Positions 15,802 to 22,462 of a stretch of DNA of 64,000 nucleotides are shown here, in pieces; position 1 is the first letter of the stretch, and each line of letters opens with the position of its first letter. The DNA is from CAWDLX01 sp963753485. Lineage in GTDB: Bacteria > Actinomycetota > Actinomycetes > Mycobacteriales > Micromonosporaceae. The notes beneath the pieces were generated by a model. The model was not told the origin of the DNA. It worked only from the letters and a program-made list of their open reading frames with translations, and did no database searches. The position numbers and the translations under genes are program-made. Location of the stretch: NCBI GenBank assembly GCA_963753485.1, contig CAVWCL010000020.1:372001-436000 (forward strand), given 5' to 3'.

Positions 15802-17376
15802 ATGTTGATTTTGTCGATGAAAGAGGGCCACGACGGTGGGATCGTCGCCATCGAGGACGGCAGGCTGCTGTTCGCGCTGGAGGCTGAGAAGGACAACTAC
15901 CCACGCTATGACCGGCTCTCCGGGGAGATCATGGCCCGGGCCGCCGGTCTGCTGGACCGGCCGCCCGACGTCGTGGCTCTGGGTGGCTGGGTCAAGGGGG
16001 AGTTCTCGGTGGAGCCGCCGACCCGGACCGGCTACTTCGGCGTGGGCCCCGGTTCGGTCTCCGACGAGCCGGGCACGTTCTTCGGTACGTCCGTGCGCTA
16101 CTTCTCCTCCACCCACGAACGCTCCCACATATACACATCCCTGGGTATGGCGCCGGCATCGATCGCGGCCGGGCGGGCGACGTACGCCCTGGTGTGGGAG
16201 GGCAATATCGGCGACTTCTACCGCGTCGACGAGCGGGGCGAGGTCGTCCACCTGCAGCACGTCCTGACCGACCCGGGCGCCAAGTACGCCTTCCTGTTCG
16301 CCTTGGCCGATCCCGGCTTCCCCCTGGGCAAGGGCAAGTTCCGGTTCAACGACGCGGGCAAGCAGATGGCTCTGACCGCCTTCGCGCAGGCCGGTCCGAT
16401 GACGGCGGAGGAGCGCGAGACCATCGACTACATCCTCAAGCGCGACGGGATCATCCTGGGCATGTCCAAGGATGAGATGTCGTGGTCGCACCTCTACAAC
16501 GCGGGTGTGGAGTCTCCGGCGTACTGCAACGCCGCCGCGCGACATTCACAGGCGATCTTCGACCTGTTCTACGCCTACGCCGCCGAGCACATGACCGAAG
16601 GGCTGCCCCTGCTCATCTCCGGCGGCTGCGGGCTCAACTGCGACTGGAACCGCCAGTGGCGGGAGAGCGGACTGTTCTCCGCGGTCTTCGTGCCACCGTG
16701 CCCCAACGACTCCGGTTCGGCCCTCGGTACCGGCATCGATGCGCAGTGGTACTACACCGGTGAGTCCGCCATCGACTGGGACGTGTACGCGGGGGAGGGG
16801 TTTGTCGAGGACGTCGTGCCCGATCCGGCGACATACGTCGTCCGCCCGCTGGACGTCGCCGAGGTGGCCTTCTTCATCGAGGCCGGCAACATCATCGGTT
16901 GGGCCCGCGGCCGCTACGAGATGGGACCACGGGCTCTGGGCAACCGCTCGATCCTGGCCGCACCGTTCACCGCCGACACCACGACCCGCCTGAACAAGAT
17001 CAAGCGGCGGGAGGGCTACCGCCCGATCGCGCCCATCGCGCTGGAGCACGACGCGCACAAGTGGTTCGTCGGTTCGGTGCAGGACCCGTACATGCTCTAC
17101 TTCAACAGCGTCACCTCGGACGAGCTCCGCGCCATCACGCATGTCGATGGCTCGGCCCGGACCCAGACCGTGACCCGCGAGCAGAACCCGGGGGTGGCCG
17201 ACCTGTTGGCGGCATTCCGCGACCTCACCGGATACAGCGTGCTGTGCAACACGTCCCTGAACAACAACGGTCGGGGATTCATCAACCGGACCAGCGACCT
17301 CATCCAGTACGGGGAGGAGCACGGCCTCGACGGGTACGTCATCAACGACACCTTCGTGACCTCGCGTAGCACCTGA
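15802..17376 (+). CDS. O-carbamoyltransferase (NodU/CmcH/TobZ family)
   Basis: The 524-residue protein has the two-part layout of this family: an N-terminal Kae1-like ASKHA domain beginning LSMKEGHDGG with the metal-binding region around STHERSHIYTSLG, and a C-terminal YrdC-like domain. Signatures are SGGCGLNCDWN, PPCPNDSGSALG, GRYEMGPRALGNRSILA and the LCNTSLNNNG stretch. These enzymes make carbamoyl-AMP from carbamoyl phosphate and ATP and transfer the carbamoyl group to a hydroxyl. ATG at 15802 follows GGTGG; an ATG 4 nt earlier is in another frame. Within cluster 1, I infer O-carbamoylation of a hydroxylated intermediate, for example the hydroxyl made by the 2OG oxygenase. Confidence 0.85.
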   Translation: MLILSMKEGHDGGIVAIEDGRLLFALEAEKDNYPRYDRLSGEIMARAAGLLDRPPDVVALGGWVKGEFSVEPPTRTGYFGVGPGSVSDEPGTFFGTSVRYFSSTHERSHIYTSLGMAPASIAAGRATYALVWEGNIGDFYRVDERGEVVHLQHVLTDPGAKYAFLFALADPGFPLGKGKFRFNDAGKQMALTAFAQAGPMTAEERETIDYILKRDGIILGMSKDEMSWSHLYNAGVESPAYCNAAARHSQAIFDLFYAYAAEHMTEGLPLLISGGCGLNCDWNRQWRESGLFSAVFVPPCPNDSGSALGTGIDAQWYYTGESAIDWDVYAGEGFVEDVVPDPATYVVRPLDVAEVAFFIEAGNIIGWARGRYEMGPRALGNRSILAAPFTADTTTRLNKIKRREGYRPIAPIALEHDAHKWFVGSVQDPYMLYFNSVTSDELRAITHVDGSARTQTVTREQNPGVADLLAAFRDLTGYSVLCNTSLNNNGRGFINRTSDLIQYGEEHGLDGYVINDTFVTSRST

Positions 17377-17404
17377 CCGCAGCCGTGTCGGCGGTGCTGC
17401 ATCG

Positions 17405-19105
17405 ATGGAACCGGCCATGACCGAGCCACCCGCGGACATCCGCTGCTGCGACTTCTGTGACGCCGCGGCGTCGTACCTCTATGAATGCGTCGACATCGAG
17501 GAGCGCGAACAGTGGTGGGTCACCTGCGAGGACTGCTCCGCCCTGCTGGAGGCGCGCGACCTGGTGGGACTGATCGACCGGGCGATCGAGACGCTGCCCG
17601 GGCGGATCAGGCGATGGAACCACGTATCCGTAATGCGCGAGCAGCTACAGGCCACGTACAGCCGGGTGTTGCGCTCACTGCGCCCCCGGACGGAGCCGGC
17701 TGCGTGCTCTGCTAGAAGGGAAGAGTCCGTGATGAACCGGGCCACGCTTACCGCTCGATACCTCGACGAGGTCAACCGGCGCGACATATCCGCCAAGGAG
17801 CTCCTGGGCACACTGCCGGAGTCGGAGGCGCTCAACTTCTTCTACGGCGGCCGCTACCTGTCCCGCCCCCTGTTCCTCGGTGACCGCGAACGCGAGCAGT
17901 TGAGCGCCGACCTGGTGAACCTGCGCTCCGCGCTGGTGAGCCTGCCCAACCGGCTCTACGGCGGGGATCTCGCCGCTTTCGCCCGCGCGGTCGGCGCGAA
18001 CGACGTCCAGGTGTCGGCCATCATGCGCAGCCGCGGTGCCGCCGTGACCAAGCAGCTCCGCGCGGACCTGTACATCGAGGAGGGCGGCGGCTTCCGGTTG
18101 CTGGAGTTCAACATGGGCAGCGCACTGGGTGGCATGGACAACGCGGACATGTGCCGGGCGCTGCTCGAGCACCCGGTGCTCGCGGAGTTCGCGGATGCCC
18201 ACGACCTGGAGTACGTCGACACGATGGTCGACCAAGTCGACAACTACTACACCGAGTGCGGGTTCGCGCCGGCCGCTCGGCCGATGGTGGCCTGCACCGA
18301 CTGGCCCAGCAGCTACCAGACCCTGGAACCCTACATGCGCGCCTACAACGCCCGGGTACAGCAGATGGGCCTGGACGAGCACGCCTGCCACATCGGCCAG
18401 CTCGAGGTCCGCGACGGCCGCGTCTGGTTGGGGGACCGGGCGGTCGACATCATCGATCGACTTTTCATGATTGAGGATCTCCTCGAGTCCCCTGAGGCGG
18501 CGGCCCTCATGGACCCGATTCTCGACGCGGCGGCGCGGGGCGAGGTGAAGATATATACGCCCATGGATTCGGGAATCTTCTCCAGCAAGGGCGCGCTGGC
18601 CATGCTCTCCGACGAGGCAAACCGGTCGATCTTCGATCCGCAGGAACGCGCGAGCCTGGACCGGATCCTCCCATGGACCCGGATGGTCCGGCCCGGGCCG
18701 GTCACCCTCGAGGACGGCCGCCGAGTGGATCTCCTTGAGTACGCCCTGGCCAACCGGCACGACCTGGCGCTCAAGCCGACCCTGCTGCACGGCGGGCAGG
18801 GCGTCCTGCTCGGCTGGGGGCGGGAGACCACCGAACAAGCGTGGGACGAACAGGTCCGCGCCGCGGTGGATGGACCGTACGTGCTGCAGCGCAGGATCCG
18901 GCCCCAGTTCGAGCTGTTCCCGTCCGACTCCGGGCAACCCGTCCCGTGGATCGTCTGCTGGGGCGCATTCACGACGTCGAAAGGCTACGGCGGCGTCTTC
19001 GCCCGGGCCTCGTCGGTCGAGTCCAATGTCGAGGTGATCAACACTAACACCGGCGCCTACGTCGGATCCTGCCTGCACGCCAAGTCGGCCGCCGCCATGC
19101 AGTAG
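17405..19105 (+). CDS. Fusion of a small CxxC domain with an ATP-grasp-like enzyme (unassigned)
   Basis: The 566-residue protein has two parts. Residues about 10-65 contain CCDFCDA and VTCEDC, two CxxC pairs that could bind zinc. From about residue 110 (MNRATLTARYLDE) a second domain starts; its FRLLEFNMGSALGGMDNADM segment, a LALKPTLLHGGQGVLLG stretch and an RRIRPQFELFP stretch recall circularly permuted ATP-grasp ligases. A strong Shine-Dalgarno-like sequence (AGAAGGGAAGAG) precedes the internal ATG at 17732, so a shorter second product may also be made, or two genes have fused. It is 28 nt behind the carbamoyltransferase and probably cotranscribed. I infer an amide-forming ligase acting on pathway amino acids; the match is partial. 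Confidence 0.55.
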   Translation: MEPAMTEPPADIRCCDFCDAAASYLYECVDIEEREQWWVTCEDCSALLEARDLVGLIDRAIETLPGRIRRWNHVSVMREQLQATYSRVLRSLRPRTEPAACSARREESVMNRATLTARYLDEVNRRDISAKELLGTLPESEALNFFYGGRYLSRPLFLGDREREQLSADLVNLRSALVSLPNRLYGGDLAAFARAVGANDVQVSAIMRSRGAAVTKQLRADLYIEEGGGFRLLEFNMGSALGGMDNADMCRALLEHPVLAEFADAHDLEYVDTMVDQVDNYYTECGFAPAARPMVACTDWPSSYQTLEPYMRAYNARVQQMGLDEHACHIGQLEVRDGRVWLGDRAVDIIDRLFMIEDLLESPEAAALMDPILDAAARGEVKIYTPMDSGIFSSKGALAMLSDEANRSIFDPQERASLDRILPWTRMVRPGPVTLEDGRRVDLLEYALANRHDLALKPTLLHGGQGVLLGWGRETTEQAWDEQVRAAVDGPYVLQRRIRPQFELFPSDSGQPVPWIVCWGAFTTSKGYGGVFARASSVESNVEVINTNTGAYVGSCLHAKSAAAMQ

Positions 19106-19356
19106 GTGTCGTCGCGCCTGCCGTGCGCGGCCCCCGAGTCGCGTCGACTCCCACCGAACGGGCACCAAGGCCGCGCCGGCACAGGCTTTCAGCCTCGCGC
19201 GCCGGGGACGTTCGGCACTACCGCCGCTCCGACGCCGACGCAGCATCAAGGTGACGCTACCGATCGCCGGGACGACACGTGCGACGGCCAACTCGGCGCG
19301 TCACCGTGCGATCCGGCCGGCTCCGGACGGCCGGAATACGACGGCCGGCAAATCCG

Positions 19357-19385
19357 TTGCCACACTTCGGAAGCCGTCGTACCGT
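19357..19385 (+). promoter_or_regulatory. Candidate vegetative promoter of the tRNA array
   Basis: TTGCCA (19357-19362) and TACCGT (19380-19385) are 17 nt apart and fit the actinobacterial -35 and TAnnnT -10 patterns. It is the best promoter-like pair in the 512-nt gap before the first tRNA gene, lying about 230 nt upstream of it. Confidence 0.45.
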
Positions 19386-19424
19386 GTATGGCAAGGACAA
19401 CGACCGATCTGAAGGGACCGACCC

Positions 19425-19553
19425 GTGAGCTTGTGGCAGACCCGCAAACCGCAGCGGCTGGCGCCGCGCGGTCAGCTGGGCGTGCCCAACGTCGGGCGGC
19501 CCATATGCCGCGGCAACGCCGAATCTTCATACCCGGGCCGGTGGCCCAGCTAG
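19425..19553 (+). CDS. Possible 42-residue leader peptide before the tRNA array
   Basis: A GTG codon 7 nt after GAAGGGA opens a frame of 42 codons (VSLWQTRKPQRLAPRG...) ending at TAG 19551-19553. It is basic and proline-rich, without a recognisable family. It would be translated from the leader of the presumed array transcript. Apart from this candidate and the promoter-like pair I see no gene between 19106 and 19617, so the call is weak. Confidence 0.3.
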   Translation: MSLWQTRKPQRLAPRGQLGVPNVGRPICRGNAESSYPGRWPS

Positions 19554-19617
19554 CGCGCACCCAGCGCGCCGTCGCTGCCGCCCCCGGGAACCCGGAATGG
19601 GCGGCATTTTCGTATGT

Positions 19618-19690
19618 AGGGGTGTAGCTCAGCAGGAAGAGCACTGGCCTCCAAAACCAGCGGTTGCAGGTTCGACTCCTGTCGCCCCTG
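19618..19690 (+). tRNA. tRNA-Trp (CCA)
   Basis: A 7-bp acceptor stem (AGGGGTG/CGCCCCT) and the loop CTCCAAA place anticodon CCA. It is the first gene of the array; discriminator G. One mismatch closes the anticodon stem. Confidence 0.88.
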
Positions 19691-19710
19691 CTCGGCCCCG
19701 GCATGCCGGT

Positions 19711-19740
19711 GGTGTTGTGAATTGAGAACTGCACAGTGGA
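19711..19740 (+). promoter_or_regulatory. rRNA-leader-like boxA antitermination element inside the tRNA array
   Basis: The stretch contains GTTGTGAATTGAGAACTGCA followed by CAGTGGA. It closely resembles the TTGAGAACT boxA core of actinobacterial rRNA leaders, where NusB/NusE assemble an antitermination complex. It lies just after tRNA-Trp and upstream of a strong hairpin, so I infer that it lets RNA polymerase read through the hairpins of a long tRNA transcript. Confidence 0.55.
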
Positions 19741-19751
19741 TGGCATACAAA

Positions 19752-19788
19752 GGCCCGGCCGACGGCGTGTCGCCGTCCGGTCGGGCCA
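19752..19788 (+). other. Long GC-rich hairpin between the first two tRNA genes
   Basis: GGCCCG-GCCGACGGC pairs with GCCGTCCGG-TCGGGCC around a short loop, giving a near-perfect 15-bp stem. It directly follows the boxA-like element, as processing stems or terminator-like hairpins do in rRNA leaders. Confidence 0.5.
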
Positions 19789-19790
19789 GA

Positions 19791-19863
19791 CGGGAGCGAC
19801 CGGCGCGGTGACCGGACCTGGTTTGGAACCAGGAAGCGTGGGGTTCGACTCCCCAGTTCCCGA
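19791..19863 (+). tRNA. tRNA-Pro (TGG)
   Basis: Acceptor CGGGAGC pairs with GTTCCCG and the loop TTTGGAA gives anticodon TGG. C1:G72 and discriminator A match bacterial proline tRNAs. It is followed by a 5-nt spacer. Confidence 0.85.
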
Positions 19864-19868
19864 CGCAT

Positions 19869-19941
19869 GGGGTTGTAGCTCAGCTGGCAGAGCGCCGGTT
19901 CGGCAGACCGGAGGCCTGGGGTTCGACTCCCCGCAGCTCCA
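19869..19941 (+). tRNA. tRNA-Ala (GGC) with C33
   Basis: Acceptor GGGGTTG pairs with CAGCTCC and contains the G3:U70 alanine identity pair. The loop TCGGCAG between CCGGT and ACCGG gives anticodon GGC, but position 33 is C instead of the near-invariant U. Discriminator A. Confidence 0.8.
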
Positions 19942-19945
19942 CCGC

Positions 19946-20018
19946 GCCCTTCAAGCGCAGAAGGCAGAGCGCCCGGTTGAAGCCCGGGAGGTTGCCCGTT
20001 CGATCCGGGCGAGGGGTA
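19946..20018 (+). tRNA. tRNA-Phe (GAA)
   Basis: Acceptor GCCCTTC pairs with GAGGGGT (G1:U72 wobble). The loop TTGAAGC gives anticodon GAA; discriminator A. The spacer to the previous gene is 4 nt. Confidence 0.8.
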
Positions 20019-20022
20019 CTTT

Positions 20023-20094
20023 GGCGAGTTCGGCTAGCGGCCAGGCCACCTGGTTCTCAACCAGGAAGCGGGGGTTCGACTCCCCTACTCGCTG
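20023..20094 (+). tRNA. tRNA-Glu (CTC)
   Basis: Acceptor GGCGAGT pairs with ACTCGCT. The D-arm CTAGCGGCC is typical of Glu tRNAs and the loop TTCTCAA gives anticodon CTC. CCA is encoded at 20095-20097. Confidence 0.87.
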
Positions 20095-20099
20095 CCATG

Positions 20100-20169
20100 C
20101 CGTTGGGGTGTCCACGGTGACATGCCTGCCTTCCAAGCAGGAGTAGCGGGTTCGACTCCCGTCGACGGT
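20100..20169 (+). tRNA. tRNA-Gly (TCC)
   Basis: Acceptor CCGTTGG pairs with TCGACGG, with discriminator T. The loop CTTCCAA between CCTGC and GCAGG gives anticodon TCC. The first base is C rather than the usual G, so the acceptor is atypical. Confidence 0.78.
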
Positions 20170-20174
20170 TCTGT

Positions 20175-20248
20175 TCCGGGGTACGGCGGTGGCGTCCGTG
20201 GCCGCGCTCTGAACGCGGAGCCCGTAGGTTCGATTCCTGCACCCGGAG
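20175..20248 (+). tRNA. tRNA-Gln (CTG)
   Basis: The gene starts with T like bacterial Gln tRNAs; TCCGGG pairs with CCCGGA and the seventh pair is a G-A mismatch. The loop CTCTGAA gives anticodon CTG; discriminator G. Confidence 0.8.
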
Positions 20249-20264
20249 CTGTAGCTGGAGTCAT

Positions 20265-20320
20265 GCCGCGGTGGCCCATCAAGATCGGTTCAGGTGCGGG
20301 TTCGAGTCCTGCTCGCGGTA
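20265..20320 (+). pseudogene. Truncated tRNA-like unit (56 nt)
   Basis: GCCGCGG pairs with TCGCGGT as an acceptor stem, a regular T-arm (GCGGG/CCTGC) is present and CCA follows at 20321-20323. Only 24 nt remain between acceptor and T-arm, too few for both D- and anticodon arms, and no clean anticodon stem is visible. Confidence 0.6.
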
Positions 20321-20324
20321 CCAC

Positions 20325-20397
20325 GCCTTCGCAGCTCAACAGGTCGGGCACCGGCATGGTAGGCCGGCGGCAGCGGGTTCGAGTCCCGCCGGAGGCT
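20325..20397 (+). tRNA. tRNA-Thr (GGT)
   Basis: Acceptor GCCTTCG pairs with CGGAGGC, with discriminator T. The loop ATGGTAG between CCGGC and GCCGG gives anticodon GGT. Confidence 0.85.
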
Positions 20398-20401
20398 CGC
20401 T

Positions 20402-20472
20402 GCGGTTGTAGCACAACGGATGTGCGTCGCCTTGCCATGGCGAAGACTGGGGTTCGACTCCCCGCAGCCGCT
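20402..20472 (+). tRNA. tRNA-Gly (GCC)
   Basis: Acceptor GCGGTTG pairs with CAGCCGC, discriminator T, with CCA encoded at 20473-20475. The loop TTGCCAT gives anticodon GCC. A 47-nt gap without recognisable content follows. Confidence 0.87.
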
Positions 20473-20519
20473 CCATGTCGTCACGAGTCAATCGAAGGAG
20501 GACCGCCTGCTGCCCACAC

Positions 20520-20593
20520 ACCCTCGTAGCCCAATGGCAGGAGGCAACGGTCTGAGGGGCCGTGCAGTGCCGGTTCGAATCCGGCCGAGGGTA
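20520..20593 (+). tRNA. Class I tRNA with Leu anticodon (GAG)
   Basis: Acceptor ACCCTCG pairs perfectly with CGAGGGT. The loop CTGAGGG between ACGGT and GCCGT gives anticodon GAG (Leu), yet the variable loop is only 5 nt, whereas bacterial Leu tRNAs are class II with a long variable arm. The D-arm GCCCAATGGCAGGAGGC is shared with the unit at 20749. Confidence 0.75.
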
Positions 20594-20598
20594 CCGAC

Positions 20599-20669
20599 GC
20601 CAACGCAGCACGACGGTCGGGTAGCCGCCTTGTAAGCGGCCGGTGCGGGTTCGACTCCCGCCGTTGGCT
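20599..20669 (+). tRNA. tRNA-Thr (TGT)
   Basis: Acceptor GCCAACG pairs perfectly with CGTTGGC, discriminator T. The loop CTTGTAA between GCCGC and GCGGC gives anticodon TGT. Confidence 0.87.
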
Positions 20670-20675
20670 CTCAAC

Positions 20676-20744
20676 GGGCGACGCACAGGTGTGCAGCGCT
20701 GTCTTGCAAACAGCGCGGGCGCGGTTCGATACCGCGGTTGTCCA
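20676..20744 (+). tRNA. tRNA-Ala (TGC) with a minimal D-arm
   Basis: Acceptor GGGCGAC pairs with GTTGTCC and includes G3:U70, the alanine identity pair. The loop CTTGCAA on a 7-bp stem gives anticodon TGC. The D region is reduced to GCAC-AGGT-GTGC, a 4-bp stem with a 4-nt loop, making the gene only 69 nt long. Discriminator A. Confidence 0.7.
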
Positions 20745-20748
20745 CGAT

Positions 20749-20822
20749 GCCCGGGTAGCCCAACGGCAGGAGGCACCGCGTCCAGAGCGCGGACAGTGTC
20801 CGTTCGAGTCGGACTCCGGGTA
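20749..20822 (+). tRNA. Class I tRNA with Leu anticodon (CAG) and C33
   Basis: Acceptor GCCCGGG pairs with TCCGGGT. The loop TCCAGAG between CCGCG and CGCGG gives anticodon CAG, with C at position 33. The variable loop is short and the D-arm is nearly identical to that of the GAG unit at 20520, so the two are probably duplicates. Confidence 0.68.
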
Positions 20823-20827
20823 CGCAC

Positions 20828-20901
20828 GCTGGCGTAGCTCAGAAGGCCAGAGCACCAGGCCGTCAACCTGGGGGCCGCGGGTTCGAGTCCCGTCGCTGGC
20901 G
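20828..20901 (+). tRNA. tRNA-Asp (GTC) with C33
   Basis: Acceptor GCTGGCG pairs with CGCTGGC, with discriminator G as expected for Asp. The loop CCGTCAA between CCAGG and CCTGG gives anticodon GTC, with C33 instead of U33. Confidence 0.82.
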
Positions 20902-20905
20902 CTGT

Positions 20906-20990
20906 GGAGAGGTGGCCGAGAGGTCTATGGCACTGCCCTGCTAAGGCAGACCGGCCGGGTCCGGCGTGGGTTCGAATCCCACCTTCTCCG
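20906..20990 (+). tRNA. tRNA-Ser (GCT)
   Basis: This is an 85-nt class II tRNA with a long variable arm. Acceptor GGAGAGG pairs with CTTCTCC, discriminator G, with CCA encoded at 20991-20993. The loop CTGCTAA gives anticodon GCT. Confidence 0.9.
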
Positions 20991-20994
20991 CCAC

Positions 20995-21068
20995 CCCGTC
21001 GTGGCCCGCCTGGTAAGGGCGCCGCTCTGATAAGGCGGAGGCAGCAGGTTCAACTCCTGCCGACGGGA
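20995..21068 (+). tRNA. tRNA-Ile (GAT)
   Basis: Acceptor CCCGTCG pairs perfectly with CGACGGG, discriminator A. The loop CTGATAA between CCGCT and GGCGG gives anticodon GAT. Confidence 0.87.
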
Positions 21069-21073
21069 CGCAC

Positions 21074-21147
21074 GCCCCGGTAGCTCAACGGAACAGAGTG
21101 CTTGGCTACGAACCAAGAGGCTGCAGGTTCGAATCCTGCTCGGGGTA
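21074..21147 (+). tRNA. tRNA-Arg (ACG)
   Basis: Acceptor GCCCCGG pairs with TCGGGGT. The loop CTACGAA between CTTGG and CCAAG gives anticodon ACG; discriminator A. The 58 nt after it (21148-21205) are GC-rich and unexplained. Confidence 0.88.
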
Positions 21148-21205
21148 CGCATCGGGACGCGGCGCGGCGCTGCGGTGGAAGCCGAGGCCGCCCGGGCCCG
21201 ACTCT

Positions 21206-21290
21206 GGAGACGCCAGCCGATGGGCGCCGGCCGCGGTCCCGAAAACCGTTGGGGGTGACACCCGTGGGCGTTCGACTCGCCCCGTCTCCG
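21206..21290 (+). tRNA. tRNA-Ser (CGA) with C33
   Basis: This is a class II tRNA of 85 nt: acceptor GGAGACG pairs with CGTCTCC, discriminator G, with a variable-arm hairpin around GGGGTGACACCC. The loop CCCGAAA between GCGGT and ACCGT gives anticodon CGA with C33. Confidence 0.8.
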
Positions 21291-21311
21291 CGCACGAAAG
21301 ATCGCGACGAT

Positions 21312-21383
21312 CTCACGCTAGCTCAACGGACAGAGCACCCGTCTCCTAAGTGGACAATCCGGGTTCGAGTCCCGGGCGTGAGG
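21312..21383 (+). tRNA. tRNA-Arg (CCT)
   Basis: Acceptor CTCACGC pairs perfectly with GCGTGAG. The loop CTCCTAA gives anticodon CCT, on a stem weakened by two G-U pairs and one mismatch. Discriminator G. The array is interrupted after this gene. Confidence 0.8.
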
Positions 21384-21408
21384 CGACAAGCGCCGCTAGT
21401 GTGGCGTC

Positions 21409-21452
21409 TCGTTATTGGCTGGTGATTGCTGCGAGTGCGACCGGCCTTCGGG
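21409..21452. repeat. Left copy of an imperfect direct repeat (IS630 transposase 3' end)
   Basis: A stretch with GTTATTGGCTGG...GCGAGTGCGACCGGCC closely matches the 3' end of the IS630-type fragment at 22478-22520. It is 25 nt after the last tRNA before the interruption. The pair brackets the phosphotransferase gene. Confidence 0.6.
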
Positions 21453-21507
21453 CAGGGGGTCTGTGCGGCATGCCAGAACCGGAAGGGCGTCAGCAGGGAA
21501 CCCGCAG

Positions 21508-22452
21508 TTATCCGAGGCGCCGTACCGCTGTCTCGATGGCGACCTCGACCCGGGAAGTCATGCCGGGCACATCGACGGGACGGCGCCCAGCGACCTGACG
21601 ACCGATCCACTTCGGCCCGCTATCGTCATAGTGCAGCAGGGCATACAGGTCCCACCACGGATCGAGAGTCACCCCCGAGATCGACTCATAGAGCGACCGA
21701 AGCTGCTCCGACCACTTGGGCGAGTAGAGCGCCGCCAAGTATCGCCGACAGTGCCCGACGTCAATCGCGCGCGACCCTCGATGGATGGAGTTCCAGTCGG
21801 TCAGTCCAGTGATCCTCCCGCGCGACCACAGCATGTTGACAGGCAGGAGATCGCAGTGCAGAAAGACGGCAGTGTCCTTCGGCGGCGGCGCCGCCATGAC
21901 ACCAAACGCCGCCTTCCACACAGCCGGCTTCTGTGCGTCGACCGGCACCTGAAATCCGTCCAGCGGAGCGATCCAAGAATCCGTCCAAGGTCTGAACATC
22001 TTCGCGGGGAGATCGAGGGAATGCAGCAATACAGCAATCTCCGCGATCCTCGTCATCCACGACCGAGGTTCCGCCGGATTGAGGTGAACATGCCCCGGCA
22101 ACCGTGTCATCAGCAACGATGGCGTGTCCCCCATCGAAGCACCAGCAACATCAGTAGCCAGGATGCTCGGAACCGGGAGCCCGCTTCCCGCCACCACACC
22201 AAGGTTGGCGATCTCCTTCTCCAAGCTCCCCTGCAGGCCAAGCCCGCCCGGGTACTGCCGCAGGACGACGAACGTTCGCATTCCCCGTCGCTCGACAGTC
22301 AGCCGATGCACGGCGGAGCAGACGCCACCGGTCAATCGGCGGTAGCCAACGACGCGACTGCCCCGACCCATCGACGCCGCAACCCAGGCGAGAGTCTCCA
22401 CGGAGGGCCGTCGCTGCCTGAACCCCCCATCCCTCCAGTCGCCGTCGGTCAT
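21508..22452 (-). CDS. Aminoglycoside-phosphotransferase-family kinase
   Basis: This 314-residue protein has the APH/choline kinase fold signature: catalytic-loop FLHCDLLPVNMLW (H-x-D-x4-N) followed by a metal-binding ITGLTDWNS, and an N-terminal GGVCSAVHRL glycine segment with FVVLRQYP in place of the usual Lys-containing strand. Relatives phosphorylate hydroxyls of aminoglycosides, macrolides or small metabolites using ATP or GTP. It lies inside the tRNA array on the opposite strand, between two IS630 remnants, and so looks like acquired cargo. Whether it confers resistance cannot be said from sequence; orphan family members in actinomycetes often have unknown substrates. Confidence 0.8.
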   Translation of the reverse strand: MTDGDWRDGGFRQRRPSVETLAWVAASMGRGSRVVGYRRLTGGVCSAVHRLTVERRGMRTFVVLRQYPGGLGLQGSLEKEIANLGVVAGSGLPVPSILATDVAGASMGDTPSLLMTRLPGHVHLNPAEPRSWMTRIAEIAVLLHSLDLPAKMFRPWTDSWIAPLDGFQVPVDAQKPAVWKAAFGVMAAPPPKDTAVFLHCDLLPVNMLWSRGRITGLTDWNSIHRGSRAIDVGHCRRYLAALYSPKWSEQLRSLYESISGVTLDPWWDLYALLHYDDSGPKWIGRQVAGRRPVDVPGMTSRVEVAIETAVRRLG

Positions 22453-22462
22453 GAGCGCGAGC

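Noticed and set aside
17675..19291. 538-codon minus-strand frame
   Set aside because: It is antisense to the ATP-grasp-like gene and has no motif or start signal.
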